Assembly: GCA_021798015.1 (NCBI GenBank)
Contig: JAJZYP010000009.1
Location: forward strand, 1-34,691
Origin: a bacterium
GTDB taxonomy: Bacteria > SZUA-79 > Acidulodesulfobacterales > Acidulodesulfobacteraceae
Reading direction: 5' to 3'
Length of the DNA: 34,691 bases
How positions within the stretch are numbered: the stretch's first letter is position 1; the number at the start of each line of letters is the position of its first letter. The position numbers were made by a program, and so were the translations under genes. Positions 8,721-17,695 of the stretch are shown in pieces. The notes under the pieces are model-generated. The model was not told the DNA's origin. It saw only the letters and a program-made list of their open reading frames with translations, and made no database searches.

Positions 8721-8838
8721 TTTAATTAATTAACTTAATAAAAATGCGGTGTCATTCTCCACAGAGCTTCCGGACGGGGATTGTCTGTAATTTAATTAAA
8801 TAATTATATAAATAAATTATATAAATAGAGGAGTTAAG

Positions 8839-9879
8839 ATGTCTTTAAAATCCATGGATAACAAAGATAATAAGGTTAAGGATACCGTAAACGATCAAAA
8901 GCTTAAAGCCTTAGATTTAGCCATTTCTCAAATAGAAAAACAATTCGGCGTGGGTGCCATAATGAAACTTGGCGGGAAGCCGCCTGCCGAAAATATTCAG
9001 GCTATCCCAACAGGGTCTTTATCTCTCGATATTGCGCTGGGTATAGGCGGAATACCAAAGGGCAGGGTTATTGAAATCTTTGGACCCGAGTCCTCAGGTA
9101 AAACCACTCTTACGCTTCAAATTGTCGCTCAAGCGCAAAAAAAAGGCGGGATTGCAGCCTTTATCGATGCTGAGCATGCTCTCGATTTAAATTATGCTAA
9201 AAAAATCGGAGTTAACGTGGATGATTTGTTGGTTTCTCAGCCGGGCACAGGTGAAGAGGCCTTAGAAATTGCTGATTCGCTTGTTCGTTCCGGTTCAATA
9301 GATGTATTGGTTATAGATTCCGTTGCGGCGCTTGTTCCAAAAGCCGAAATAGAAGGGGAAATGGGGGATGCTCATATGGGTCTTCAGGCAAGGTTAATGT
9401 CACAGGCTTTAAGAAAGCTCACATCGGCGATAGCAAAATCTAACACCTCCGTTATTTTTATAAATCAGATAAGAATGAAAATAGGCGTGATGTTCGGTTC
9501 TCCGGAAACCACAACCGGCGGAAATGCCCTAAAGTTCTATTCTTCCGTAAGGATAGATATAAGAAGAATAGGCTCTATTAAAAAAGGGGATGAGGTTATT
9601 GGTTCCCGCACAAAAGCAAGGATTGTTAAAAATAAAGTTGCCCCCCCGTTTAAAGAAGCCGAGTTTGATATAATATATGACAGCGGAATATCGCTGGAGG
9701 GGGATGTGGTGGATTTAGGCGCAGATAGCGGCATAATAGAAAAGGCAGGAACATGGTTTAGTTATGGCAAAGAAAGATTAGGTCAGGGAAGGGAGGCAGC
9801 GAAAGAATCGCTTAAAAATAATCCAGTTTTGAGGGATGAAATATATTCTAAAATTATGGTAAAATATAATCTTAAGTAA
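8839..9879 (+). CDS. recA: Recombinase RecA
   Basis: A 346-residue RecA with the Walker A motif GPESSGKT (82-89), '[22 protein letters not shown]', the DNA-binding loop L2 segment '[22 protein letters not shown]' and the ADP-stacking C-terminal half. RecA forms ATP-dependent filaments on single-stranded DNA for homologous recombination and LexA/UmuD cleavage. GAGGAG lies 8-12 nt before the ATG. It has its own promoter in a 199-nt gap, and recX lies two genes downstream, separated by pilT. Confidence 0.98.
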   Translation: MSLKSMDNKDNKVKDTVNDQKLKALDLAISQIEKQFGVGAIMKLGGKPPAENIQAIPTGSLSLDIALGIGGIPKGRVIEIFGPESSGKTTLTLQIVAQAQKKGGIAAFIDAEHALDLNYAKKIGVNVDDLLVSQPGTGEEALEIADSLVRSGSIDVLVIDSVAALVPKAEIEGEMGDAHMGLQARLMSQALRKLTSAIAKSNTSVIFINQIRMKIGVMFGSPETTTGGNALKFYSSVRIDIRRIGSIKKGDEVIGSRTKARIVKNKVAPPFKEAEFDIIYDSGISLEGDVVDLGADSGIIEKAGTWFSYGKERLGQGREAAKESLKNNPVLRDEIYSKIMVKYNLK

Positions 9880-9968
9880 ATTGCACAAAGAAATCTTAGT
9901 GAAACTCTTATTTTCGGATTTTAACAAAGTATAATTAATATAATTAATTAATCTATTGCAATATAGCT

Positions 9969-11117
9969 ATGGATGAACAGCCGTCTTTTATAGAAAAGCT
10001 TTTAAGAACAGCCACCGATATGGGGGCATCCGATGTACACCTTAAGGTAAATTCGCAACCTATATTCAGAATAGACGGAGAAATTTATCTTCAAGAGGGT
10101 TTTGGCATATTGTCAAAGGATGTAATTGAAAAAATTACCTCAAGCATGATGGATAAACATCAGCTTCGGGTGTTTCAGGAAAACAGAGATGTTGATTTAG
10201 CTTACAGCCTGTCTAACATCGGTAGATTCAGGGTAAATATATTTTCTCAAAGAAATTCCATAAGCGTAGCGATGAGATATATACCGTTTAATATTCCTTC
10301 TTTCGATTCTTTAAATCTTCCTAAAATTATAAAATCTATTGCGCTAAAGGAAAGAGGACTTGTTATTGTAACAGGTATTACCGGAAGCGGAAAATCAACG
10401 ACGCTTGCATCGATGATGGATTATATCAACAATAATAAAGCGGTTCACATTATAACGATAGAAGACCCGATAGAGTATTTGCATAAAGATATAAAAGCTG
10501 TAATAAATCAGCGTGAATTAGGCATGGATGTTTACTCTTTTTCGCACGGTTTAAGGGAAGCTTTAAGACAGGATCCCGATGTTATTTTGGTGGGCGAGAT
10601 GAGAGACCTTGAAACTATCGAGACCGCAATAACGGCGGCGGAAACAGGGCATTTTGTTATGAGCACGCTTCATACACTCGATGCGCAGGAAACTATCAAC
10701 AGGATTATAGCGGTTTTTCCGCCGTATCAGCAAAAACAGATCAGGATACAGCTTGCATCGGTAATTTCAGCCGTAATATCCCAGCGCCTTATTATTAAGG
10801 CTAATAAAAAGGGCAGACTTCCTGCTATTGAGGTAATGGTTGGAACAGAGACAATAAAAGAGTGTATTGCCAATGAGGATAAGACGGCAAGCATTAGAGA
10901 TTATATAAAGAGCGGCAATATTCAATATGGAATGCAGACATTCGACCAATCCCTCTATAATTTTTATAAGGCCGGTTTAATTACCTATGAAGACGCCTTA
11001 GCCGAATCTACTTCGCCAAATGACCTTGCTTTATTAATATCGGGAGTAAACGCGACAGATGCAGGTGTAACCGAGTTTTTAGGCAATAAGGCAGCCGGTT
11101 CACATTGGGGTAGTTAA
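9969..11117 (+). CDS. pilT: Type IV pilus retraction ATPase PilT
   Basis: A 382-residue secretion ATPase of the PilT family. The N-terminal 'GASDVHLKVNSQP' is the family opening, Walker A is GITGSGKST (136-144), the Asp box is near 'TIEDPIEY', Walker B 'DVILVGEMRD' (204-213) and the His box 'STLHTLDAQETINR'. The C-terminal 'SIRDYIKSG' is in the position of the AIRNLIRE retraction motif of PilT but is altered. PilT is a cytoplasmic hexamer that depolymerises type IV pili and drives twitching motility. No pilin or assembly genes are in the window. Its place between recA and recX is unusual for function but not rare in deltaproteobacterial relatives. Confidence 0.93.
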   Translation: MDEQPSFIEKLLRTATDMGASDVHLKVNSQPIFRIDGEIYLQEGFGILSKDVIEKITSSMMDKHQLRVFQENRDVDLAYSLSNIGRFRVNIFSQRNSISVAMRYIPFNIPSFDSLNLPKIIKSIALKERGLVIVTGITGSGKSTTLASMMDYINNNKAVHIITIEDPIEYLHKDIKAVINQRELGMDVYSFSHGLREALRQDPDVILVGEMRDLETIETAITAAETGHFVMSTLHTLDAQETINRIIAVFPPYQQKQIRIQLASVISAVISQRLIIKANKKGRLPAIEVMVGTETIKECIANEDKTASIRDYIKSGNIQYGMQTFDQSLYNFYKAGLITYEDALAESTSPNDLALLISGVNATDAGVTEFLGNKAAGSHWGS

Positions 11118-11120
11118 GAG

Positions 11121-11615
11121 TTGAAAGTATCGCAAAATAATATATCGAAAAGAAAATTGAAGACTACGGGGACGCCTTTAGATTATTCTCTTAAGCTTCT
11201 TTCCATGAAGTCCTATTCGGAAAAATCGATGCTGGAAAAGCTGATTAAAAAAAAGTTTTCGACCAATGAGATAAGCCAGACCGTTAAAAAATTAAAAGAA
11301 TACGGCTATATAAATGATGAAGCCCTTGTAGAACGCCTTATAAAAACTGGTAAGGGAAAACTTATCGGAAGGATAAAATTAAGTTATGATATATATAAAA
11401 AAGGAATAAATAAGCAGCTCGTAGATGAATTTATCGGTAAATTTTATACTAAAGAGGAAGAAAAGGATATAGCTGTTAAGGCTTTAAACAAAAAAACGGT
11501 TTCGCTAATTAAATATAAAGAAAACGACCTGATATTTAAAAAAAAGCTATATGATTTTTTACAGCGTAGAGGATTTTCTTCTGATGTTATCGAAGGTATA
11601 TTAAATATAAGTTAA
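11121..11615 (+). CDS. recX: Regulatory protein RecX
   Basis: A 164-residue protein made of three-helix repeats typical of RecX: 'DYSLKLLSMKSYSEKSMLEKLIKKKF', 'LKEYGYINDEALVERLIKTG' and a third repeat ending 'LQRRGFSSDVIEGIL'. RecX binds RecA filaments and limits their activity. The TTG start is 3 nt after the pilT stop, so translation is probably coupled; AAGAG immediately before the TTG is too close for a normal ribosome site, and the true start may be a little further in. Confidence 0.85.
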   Translation: MKVSQNNISKRKLKTTGTPLDYSLKLLSMKSYSEKSMLEKLIKKKFSTNEISQTVKKLKEYGYINDEALVERLIKTGKGKLIGRIKLSYDIYKKGINKQLVDEFIGKFYTKEEEKDIAVKALNKKTVSLIKYKENDLIFKKKLYDFLQRRGFSSDVIEGILNIS

Positions 11616-11662
11616 ATCGGTTAGAAATGATTATAAACAGAAAGGGTTAAAGGTTTTTAACG

Positions 11663-14299
11663 ATGAAAAATTTACTGTCAGGCGAATTAAGAGAAGTATT
11701 TATAAACTATTTTAAGGAAAGAGGGCATAACCCTGTGGCGAGTTCCTCTTTAATTCCTGCGGGCGACGAGTCCATTATGTTTACTAATGCAGGTATGGTT
11801 CAATTTAAAGAGTATTTTACAGGTCAGGTTAAGCCGCCATTTTTACGAGCCGTAACTATCCAAAAATGTATGAGAGCGGGCGGCAAACATAACGACTTGG
11901 AAAATGTCGGCAAAACTTCGCGTCATCATACTTTTTTCGAAATGCTTGGAAATTTTTCGTTTGGAGACTATTTTAAAAAGGATGCCATTATCTATGCCCA
12001 TAAATTTTTAAAAGATATTTTGGAGATGGATGAAAACCGTCTTTATGTTTCGGTTCATAAAAAGGATAAGGAGAGCTATTTTATATGGAAAGACATTATC
12101 GGGTTTGACGAAAGTAAAATTTATAAGTTTGGGGATGATTCAAATTTCTGGCAAATGGGAGAAACCGGTCCTTGCGGTTATTCCAGTGAGATATTTTTCG
12201 ATACGGGGAATAAAAAATCAGGACATAAAGAGTGCGATATAAACTGTGATTGCGGAAGATATTTGGAGATTTGGAATCTTGTTTTTATGGAGTTTAACAA
12301 AGACATAAAAGGCGCCATTGCAAAACTTCCAAAACCGTCGATAGACACGGGCATGGGACTTGAACGAATTTTAAGGGTTTTGCAAAATGTAAAATCTAAT
12401 TATGACACGGATGTCTTTAAACCGTACATAAATGAGATAGATAACATCACAGGTAAAATGTATAACAGCGGGGATGAAAGTTATGATACTGCCGTCAGGG
12501 TAATAAGCGATCATATCAGGACATCAATGTTTTTGTCTGCCGAATCGGTTTTTCCTTCAAATGAAGGCAGGGGTTACGTCTTTAGAAGAATAATGAGGAG
12601 GCTTATAAGATTTTCTTTAAAACTTAATCTCACCTTAGAAAATTTAATATATTTAGGAAATATTGTCGTGATTACAATGGGTGGATTTTACCCAGAGGTT
12701 AGAGACGGCCTTACAGCTTTCTGGAAAATAATGTCCGAAGAGTATGAAAAATTTAACGACACTATTGGTTTTGGTCTAAAACTTCTTGAGGAAAAGATAT
12801 TGGAGCTAAAAAATAATAAGGAGAAAATTATACCGGGTGACTTTATCTTTAAACTTTATGATACTAACGGTTTTCCCGTAGATTTAGCCATAGATATCGC
12901 ATCGGAAAATAATTTATCCTTAGATATAAAAAGATTCGATGAGCTTATGGATATTCAGAGAAGCGGTTCAAAACAAAAAAAAGAAAAATTTAATATTTTA
13001 GACATCGACTTAAGTTTTCCAAAGACAAATTTTACAGGATATAACAATTTTGACGATAACGGTAAAATCCTTGGTTTTTTAAATGAATCGGGCGAATTAA
13101 CAAACAATGTGGAAGAGGGCGATGCAGGCTATATAATATCGGATATTACTCCATTTTACCCCGATGCTGGCGGTCAATCCGGTGATGCTGGGATAATAGA
13201 ATGGGAAGATGGATATTTAAGGGTTTCCAATACTTTTAAGACAAAAGGCGGCATAATATTGCACTATGGAAGGATATTCGGAAAATATAACGCGCCAGCC
13301 CTTGCAAGATTTACGGTCGATAAAAATATTAGAAAAAAAACAGCGTCAAATCACAGCGCCACCCATCTTCTACAGAGCGCTTTAAGAACTGTTTTGGGAA
13401 GCCATGTTATTCAGCAGGGTTCGTCTGTGGATTCGGAAAGATTGAGATTCGATTTTTCGCAGGCAAAGCCTATTTCGGACAGTGAGTTGCGAAAAGTGGA
13501 ATCTCTGACGAATGAGTATATTTTTTCCGATTTCGAGGTTAAAGTAGAAGAGCTTGATGTTAAATCTGCGCTTGATGCGGGAGCGCTTCATTTTTTTGAC
13601 GAAAAATACGAAGATAGGGTTAGGGTTGTTTCAATGGGGGATGTTTCAAAGGAATTTTGCGGGGGAACACATGTAACCCGAACCGGAGAGATAGGATTCT
13701 TTAAAATAATGCGCGAATCTTCCGTTGCTTCCGGTGTAAGAAGAATTGAGGCGGTTACAGGCTATAACTATTTAAATCAGTTATACATCGAAGAAGATAA
13801 TTTAAACAATATTGCTTCATTGTTAGGGGTTTCAAAGTCGGATATATATAATAAAATAATAAATCTTTATTATGACTACGAATATTTAAAAAAAGAGAAT
13901 AGCGATATTAAGTTAAAATTGAACACATTTGAATCTGAAAGGCTTGTTAAAGAATTTAAAAACATTGGCTCTATCTATTACTTAATTTCTAAATTTAAAG
14001 ATTTATCCCAGGATGACCTTAAGGAATTGATTAATATATTAAAATCGAGGCAGGATTTTCCCGAGGGGGACAGTGTCGTGATTTTTATTTCTTTAATTAA
14101 TAAAGAGAGATTAATTTATATCTGCTCTACCGAAGGCGCTATCGATGCATCCAAAATAGTTAAGCTTTTAAATGGACAGGTCGGTGGAAAAGGCGGAGGA
14201 AAGAGGGATTTCGCCCAGGGAGGCTCAACCGACATTTCAAAATTTAACGAAATCGAAAAAATATTAGAGGATTTATTTACAAATAAAATCTCAATTTAG
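11663..14299 (+). CDS. alaS: Alanine--tRNA ligase
   Basis: An 878-residue full-length class II AlaRS. The catalytic core begins 'FKERGHNPVASSSLIPAGDE' and includes 'RTSMFLSAESVFPSNEGRGYV'. The editing domain keeps its zinc and editing residues: H564 and H568 in HSATH, and C666 and H670 in CGGTH. The C-terminal domain ends with 'GQVGGKGGGKRDFAQGG', which binds the tRNA elbow. It charges tRNA-Ala and clears mischarged Ser or Gly. The recA-(pilT)-recX-alaS order is a classical bacterial arrangement. Confidence 0.98.
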   Translation: MKNLLSGELREVFINYFKERGHNPVASSSLIPAGDESIMFTNAGMVQFKEYFTGQVKPPFLRAVTIQKCMRAGGKHNDLENVGKTSRHHTFFEMLGNFSFGDYFKKDAIIYAHKFLKDILEMDENRLYVSVHKKDKESYFIWKDIIGFDESKIYKFGDDSNFWQMGETGPCGYSSEIFFDTGNKKSGHKECDINCDCGRYLEIWNLVFMEFNKDIKGAIAKLPKPSIDTGMGLERILRVLQNVKSNYDTDVFKPYINEIDNITGKMYNSGDESYDTAVRVISDHIRTSMFLSAESVFPSNEGRGYVFRRIMRRLIRFSLKLNLTLENLIYLGNIVVITMGGFYPEVRDGLTAFWKIMSEEYEKFNDTIGFGLKLLEEKILELKNNKEKIIPGDFIFKLYDTNGFPVDLAIDIASENNLSLDIKRFDELMDIQRSGSKQKKEKFNILDIDLSFPKTNFTGYNNFDDNGKILGFLNESGELTNNVEEGDAGYIISDITPFYPDAGGQSGDAGIIEWEDGYLRVSNTFKTKGGIILHYGRIFGKYNAPALARFTVDKNIRKKTASNHSATHLLQSALRTVLGSHVIQQGSSVDSERLRFDFSQAKPISDSELRKVESLTNEYIFSDFEVKVEELDVKSALDAGALHFFDEKYEDRVRVVSMGDVSKEFCGGTHVTRTGEIGFFKIMRESSVASGVRRIEAVTGYNYLNQLYIEEDNLNNIASLLGVSKSDIYNKIINLYYDYEYLKKENSDIKLKLNTFESERLVKEFKNIGSIYYLISKFKDLSQDDLKELINILKSRQDFPEGDSVVIFISLINKERLIYICSTEGAIDASKIVKLLNGQVGGKGGGKRDFAQGGSTDISKFNEIEKILEDLFTNKISI

Positions 14300-14334
14300 A
14301 AATTTTAAACTATATTAAACTATATCCTGTATCA

Positions 14335-14544
14335 ATGATAAAAATATACGGATGTGTGGGTACAAGGGCGGAGGAGGTCGAGGCTTTAATAAGGAAATTT
14401 TTGTTTAAAAAGGAAAGTTTTAAACTTTATAATATAGATAATGATGAAGCGGCATATCTTGAGTTTTTGGATATTACCAAAGGAAACGCTGAACTGCCCG
14501 CGGTATTGGTAATAGATGAAGAAGAAAATATTTGTGAAAATTAA
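14335..14544 (+). CDS. Small glutaredoxin-fold protein, monothiol-like
   Basis: A 69-residue protein that I do not assign to a named family. Its pattern resembles a minimal thioredoxin or glutaredoxin fold: strand 'MIKIYGC', helix 'AEEVEALIRKFLF', strand 'FKLYNIDND', helix, then 'ELPAVLVIDEEENI' with the cis-Pro position. The active site would be C7-V-G-T, a monothiol-type CxxT rather than CxxC; the only other Cys is near the C-terminus. It sits 35 nt after alaS, before two outer-membrane lipoprotein genes. The ribosome site is weak. A role in disulfide or Fe-S chemistry is inference only. Confidence 0.6.
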   Translation: MIKIYGCVGTRAEEVEALIRKFLFKKESFKLYNIDNDEAAYLEFLDITKGNAELPAVLVIDEEENICEN

Positions 14545-14556
14545 ATTAATAAAATT

Positions 14557-15345
14557 TTGAAACCCTTAAAACTAAAATATATAGCTATACCCGTTGTCCT
14601 AATGATTTTATTTGCTTCATCTTTAAGTTTTAGCGGATGCGGCTATTATGTTAAAAAACCCGAAAGATTTAAAAAACCCGTTAAAATCACTTATAAAACT
14701 AAAAAAGAGGTTTTAAAAGGGCTTGCAAAGAATTATGAAAATTTTAAAGGAATGTCGGGAAGACTTGTAATAACAGTAAACAGTGACGATTTTTCCTTTG
14801 AAGAAGCGGGGCTTTATAAATATGTTAAAAACAAATATATAAAGTTTACCATTTTCGATATGTATGGTGATCTGCTTTTTTATGCTAAAATAATCAAGGG
14901 CAAAGATAAGGCTGCATTTTTTGATTCGGGAAGTAAGAGGATTAAAATCATTTATTTTAATAAAAAATATCAAGGTAAAAAACTTTTGTATGAAAAACTT
15001 TTTCGGGTGTTTAGAATTTTTTTAAATTTGAACAGCCTTCATAAAATTAAAAATTCCTATGTTTTTTACAATACGGGCAGCGGATTTTTCTTTGAATATC
15101 ATAAAAAATCCAATGGTTACTATAATAATTATTATATTTATGTCAACAAAAAATATCTTATTAAGAAAATTACCATCGTAAAGCATAAAAAGATGCTCGA
15201 GACTATTTATTTTAAAGATTATATTCCAAAAGACGGGGTTAAAATTCCTTTGAAAATAAATGTTGACGATTATCTTTATAATGTTAAAATAAAAGTGGCG
15301 GTTTCAAAAGGGAGTAAGGTATTTCATATAAACTATTTTAACTGA
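14557..15345 (+). CDS. Outer-membrane lipoprotein, LolB/DUF4292-like
   Basis: A 262-residue protein with a lipoprotein signal peptide: basic start, a hydrophobic stretch and lipobox L-S-F-S-G-C with the Cys at residue 28. The mature part opens with 'VLKGLAKNYENFKGMSGRLV' and continues as beta-strands describing a membrane-facing half-barrel ('FTIFDMYGDLLFYAKI'), the pattern of DUF4292/LolB-type lipoproteins. LolB inserts lipoproteins into the outer membrane; whether this protein does so is inference. The start is TTG without a clear ribosome site, chosen because it gives a complete signal peptide. It precedes the bamD-like gene. Confidence 0.7.
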   Translation: MKPLKLKYIAIPVVLMILFASSLSFSGCGYYVKKPERFKKPVKITYKTKKEVLKGLAKNYENFKGMSGRLVITVNSDDFSFEEAGLYKYVKNKYIKFTIFDMYGDLLFYAKIIKGKDKAAFFDSGSKRIKIIYFNKKYQGKKLLYEKLFRVFRIFLNLNSLHKIKNSYVFYNTGSGFFFEYHKKSNGYYNNYYIYVNKKYLIKKITIVKHKKMLETIYFKDYIPKDGVKIPLKINVDDYLYNVKIKVAVSKGSKVFHINYFN

Positions 15346-15371
15346 AGAGTAATATTGTTAATCGGAGTGAT

Positions 15372-16121
15372 ATGAAAAGTAAAATATATCGGCTATTAGT
15401 TATAGCCATAATGGCAATAACAATATCTTCGGCATCCTTTATCCTTTTAACCGGATGCGCTAAAAATGTCAAAAAGCATATACTGCCCCCCGATGTTTAT
15501 TACAAAAAGGGCATTTTTTATGCCCAACAGCACAATTATTCCGGAGCGGCTAAAAATTTTAAAGCCCTTATCGAAAACTATCCTACATACCACAATGCAC
15601 AAAAGGCGGAGTTAAAACTTGGCGACGCCTATTTTCTGGAAGGAAAGTTTATAGAAGCGCAAGGGGCTTATATGGATTTTATTCATCTTCACCCCAGATC
15701 TAAATTTACCCCTTTTGCGATGTATTATGCAGCTATGTCATATTATAAAAGAAAACAGGCGATTGGAAGAACCCAGAGTCCTTTAAAGCATGCCAAGCTT
15801 GTGTTTGAAGAATTAATATCAAAATATCCTTATTCAAAATATTCAAAAAAGGCTTTTAAATATATTAAAATAATAAATATGGATTTATCTGAAAACAGTT
15901 TTTTTACGGGGCTTTACTATTTTAATGCGAGTCTATGGAAATCTGCCGCTTATATGTTTAAGGTTGTTCTTAAACAGTACCCTGGTACGCCTATTATTCC
16001 AAAGACTTTATATTATTTAACAATGTGCTATAAAAACTTAAACGATAAAAAGATGGAAAGTTATTATAAAAATACTTTGCGAGAAAATTATCCGCAAAGT
16101 AAATATGCAAAAATGGCATAA
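15372..16121 (+). CDS. bamD: Outer-membrane assembly lipoprotein BamD
   Basis: A 249-residue lipoprotein with signal peptide and lipobox L-L-T-G-C (Cys about residue 29) followed by tetratricopeptide repeats: 'YYKKGIFYAQQHNYSGAAKNF', 'AELKLGDAYFLEGKFIEAQG' and 'ALYMDFIHLHP'-like spacing ending in 'TPFAMYYAAMSYYKRKQ'. BamD is an essential part of the BAM complex that folds beta-barrel proteins into the outer membrane; its presence shows a diderm envelope. The GGAGTGAT purine tract just before the ATG is a reasonable ribosome site. The short C-terminal TPR region fits the family length. Confidence 0.88.
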   Translation: MKSKIYRLLVIAIMAITISSASFILLTGCAKNVKKHILPPDVYYKKGIFYAQQHNYSGAAKNFKALIENYPTYHNAQKAELKLGDAYFLEGKFIEAQGAYMDFIHLHPRSKFTPFAMYYAAMSYYKRKQAIGRTQSPLKHAKLVFEELISKYPYSKYSKKAFKYIKIINMDLSENSFFTGLYYFNASLWKSAAYMFKVVLKQYPGTPIIPKTLYYLTMCYKNLNDKKMESYYKNTLRENYPQSKYAKMA

Positions 16122-16135
16122 TCTGCTAAATTTTC

Positions 16136-16164
16136 TTGACACTAAACATGAATTATGCAATAAT
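16136..16164 (+). promoter_or_regulatory. Sigma70-type promoter of the infC-rpmI-rplT operon
   Basis: A perfect TTGACA (16136-16141), a 17-bp spacer and AATAAT (16159-16164) lie 15 nt after the bamD stop. The predicted transcript starts near 16171, leaving a leader of only about 35 nt before infC. This separates the translation operon from the lipoprotein genes. Confidence 0.75.
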
Positions 16165-16207
16165 CTTAAAACCATACTAAAATTTAAAAAACAAAGGAGA
16201 GATTCGC

Positions 16208-16741
16208 ATACAAAAAAATATTAGGACAAATGTAAATGAAGGTATTAAGGCTAAAGAAGTCAGGGTTATAGATGAAGAAGGCAAACAAATTGGAATAATA
16301 TCTTTATTTGCCGCTATTAAACTTGCAAAGGAAAAATCTCTTGACCTTGTAGAGATGTCCAAAGATGCCGCGCCTCCTGTTTGTAGGATAATGGATTATG
16401 GAAAATTTAGATATGAGCAAAGTAAAAAACTTCAGGAAGCTAAGAAAAAACAGGTTGTTGTTCATATAAAAGAGGTTAAATTCAGACCGAATACCGATGA
16501 ACATGACTATCAATTTAAATTAAAAAATATAATTGCCTTTTTGAAAGAAGGCAACAAGGTAAAATTAACCGTTGTATTTAAAGGTAGGGAGCTTGTTCAT
16601 ACAGGACTGGGGATTAAAGTAATATTAAGGGTTATCGAAGACATTAAAGAATTCGGTATTCCTGAATTTCCAATTAAACCCGATGTTAAAAGAACATTCA
16701 GCACTGTAATCGTTCCGGTTAAAGCAAAAAAAGCGCGATAA
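16208..16741 (+). CDS. infC: Translation initiation factor IF-3, non-canonical start codon
   Basis: The ORF track starts this gene at ATG 16355, which would remove about 50 conserved N-terminal residues. Reading upstream in frame gives the normal IF-3 start, '...RTNVNEGIKAKEVRVIDEEG' and 'LDLVEMSKDAAPPVCRIMDYG'. There is no ATG, GTG or TTG between the in-frame stop at 16178 and 16355. AGGAG at 16195-16199 is 8 nt before an in-frame ATA (16208) and 2 nt before ATT (16202), so initiation is at AUA or AUU; I prefer AUA for spacing, which gives 177 aa. IF-3 binds 30S subunits and rejects non-AUG starts, which is why infC itself commonly uses a rare start and is self-repressed. Confidence 0.93.
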   Translation: MQKNIRTNVNEGIKAKEVRVIDEEGKQIGIISLFAAIKLAKEKSLDLVEMSKDAAPPVCRIMDYGKFRYEQSKKLQEAKKKQVVVHIKEVKFRPNTDEHDYQFKLKNIIAFLKEGNKVKLTVVFKGRELVHTGLGIKVILRVIEDIKEFGIPEFPIKPDVKRTFSTVIVPVKAKKAR

Positions 16742-16754
16742 AAGGAGTTTAAAA

Positions 16755-16958
16755 ATGACAAAGATAAAGATTAAAACCAAAAGGGGAGCAAAGAAAAGGT
16801 TTAAGATTACGGCTAACGGAAAGTTGGTTCATTATAAGGCAAACAAAAGCCATATATTAACCACAAAGACAAGAAAAAGAAAGAACAGACTTAAGAAAAG
16901 CGTTATCGTTAATTTGGTTGACGCCATGAATATCAAGAGGCTTGTTCCTTATTTATAA
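16755..16958 (+). CDS. rpmI: 50S ribosomal protein L35
   Basis: A 67-residue highly basic protein beginning 'MTKIKIKTKRGAKKRFKITA' and containing 'HILTTKTRKRKNRLKK', the L35 pattern. AAAGGAG lies directly upstream of the ATG. It is placed between infC and rplT as in most bacteria, in an operon controlled by IF-3 abundance and, in many species, by L20. Confidence 0.97.
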   Translation: MTKIKIKTKRGAKKRFKITANGKLVHYKANKSHILTTKTRKRKNRLKKSVIVNLVDAMNIKRLVPYL

Positions 16959-16972
16959 AAAGGAGTTAAATA

Positions 16973-17323
16973 ATGTCAAGGGTAAAAAGAGGGATTTTAA
17001 CAAAAAAAAGGCATAAAAAGGTTTTAAAGCTTGCAAAGGGTTACTACGGCGCAAGGGGCAGGCTTTTTAAGTCGGCGCAGGAGACTGTCTTAAAGGGTCT
17101 TAATTACGCTTATAGAGATAGAAAGGTTAAAAAAAGGCAGTTCAGAGGGCTATGGATAGTCAGGATTAATGCCGCATGTAGGGCTAACAATATATCTTAT
17201 TCAAAATTTATTAATGCACTTAACAAGAAAGGAATCAATTTAAACAGAAAGGTTCTGGCTGAAATTGCTTTAACCGACCCCGATACATTTACGGGCATAG
17301 TTAAAAAAGCAACATCAAATTAA
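16973..17323 (+). CDS. rplT: 50S ribosomal protein L20
   Basis: A 116-residue basic protein with the L20 start '[20 protein letters not shown]' and the '[17 protein letters not shown]' and '[20 protein letters not shown]' segments. It is an early 50S assembly protein and a translational repressor of its own operon in several bacteria. AAGGAG precedes the ATG. It is followed, after 66 nt, by the ihfA-like gene instead of the expected pheS. Confidence 0.98.
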   Translation: MSRVKRGILTKKRHKKVLKLAKGYYGARGRLFKSAQETVLKGLNYAYRDRKVKKRQFRGLWIVRINAACRANNISYSKFINALNKKGINLNRKVLAEIALTDPDTFTGIVKKATSN

Positions 17324-17389
17324 AATTTTAAAGCCGGATAGTTAAATTTAACCTCAATTAAGTCCTATAAATTGGAGTGTTGATAATAA

Positions 17390-17695
17390 ATGTCTTTAAC
17401 TAAATCAGACCTAACAAATAAGATTCGCAGCAAGGTCGGTTTGACCTCCACCGAATCTTTAACTTATGTAAACTCCTTTTTTGATTTTGTAAAATCGGAA
17501 GTCGAAACTGACGGTCCTATTAAACTAACAGGTTTTGGAAGTTTTATTATTAAAGAAAAAAAAAGAAGAAAAGGTCGGAATCCCCAAACAGGCGAGCCTA
17601 TTTATATCAGTGAAAGAAAGGTGTTAAAATTTAAACCCTCGGTTGTTTTAAAATCACAAATAAATAAAAAACATAAAAATGGATCCGGCAGATGA
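17390..17695 (+). CDS. ihfA: HU/IHF family DNA-bending protein, IHF alpha-like
   Basis: A 101-residue histone-like protein: 'SLTKSDLTNKIRSKVGLTSTES' opening, 'GPIKLTGFGSFIIKEKKRRKGRNPQTGEP' with the DNA-intercalating arm (RNPQTG), and 'KVLKFKPSVVLKSQI'. It bends DNA in nucleoid organisation, recombination and transcription. The position after rplT and directly before a MerR gene is the standard ihfA place (normally pheT-ihfA-merR), which supports IHF alpha over HU. Confidence 0.88.
   Translation: MSLTKSDLTNKIRSKVGLTSTESLTYVNSFFDFVKSEVETDGPIKLTGFGSFIIKEKKRRKGRNPQTGEPIYISERKVLKFKPSVVLKSQINKKHKNGSGR

Noticed and set aside
8640-8838. LexA operator or riboswitch upstream of recA
   Set aside because: No CTGT-N8-ACAG-type or GAAC-N4-GTTC-type box is convincing; the structured parts are explained better by repeat remnants.
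16355-16741. ORF-track start of infC at ATG 16355
   Set aside because: It would drop about 50 conserved N-terminal residues; the frame upstream is open with a good Shine-Dalgarno sequence before AUA/AUU.
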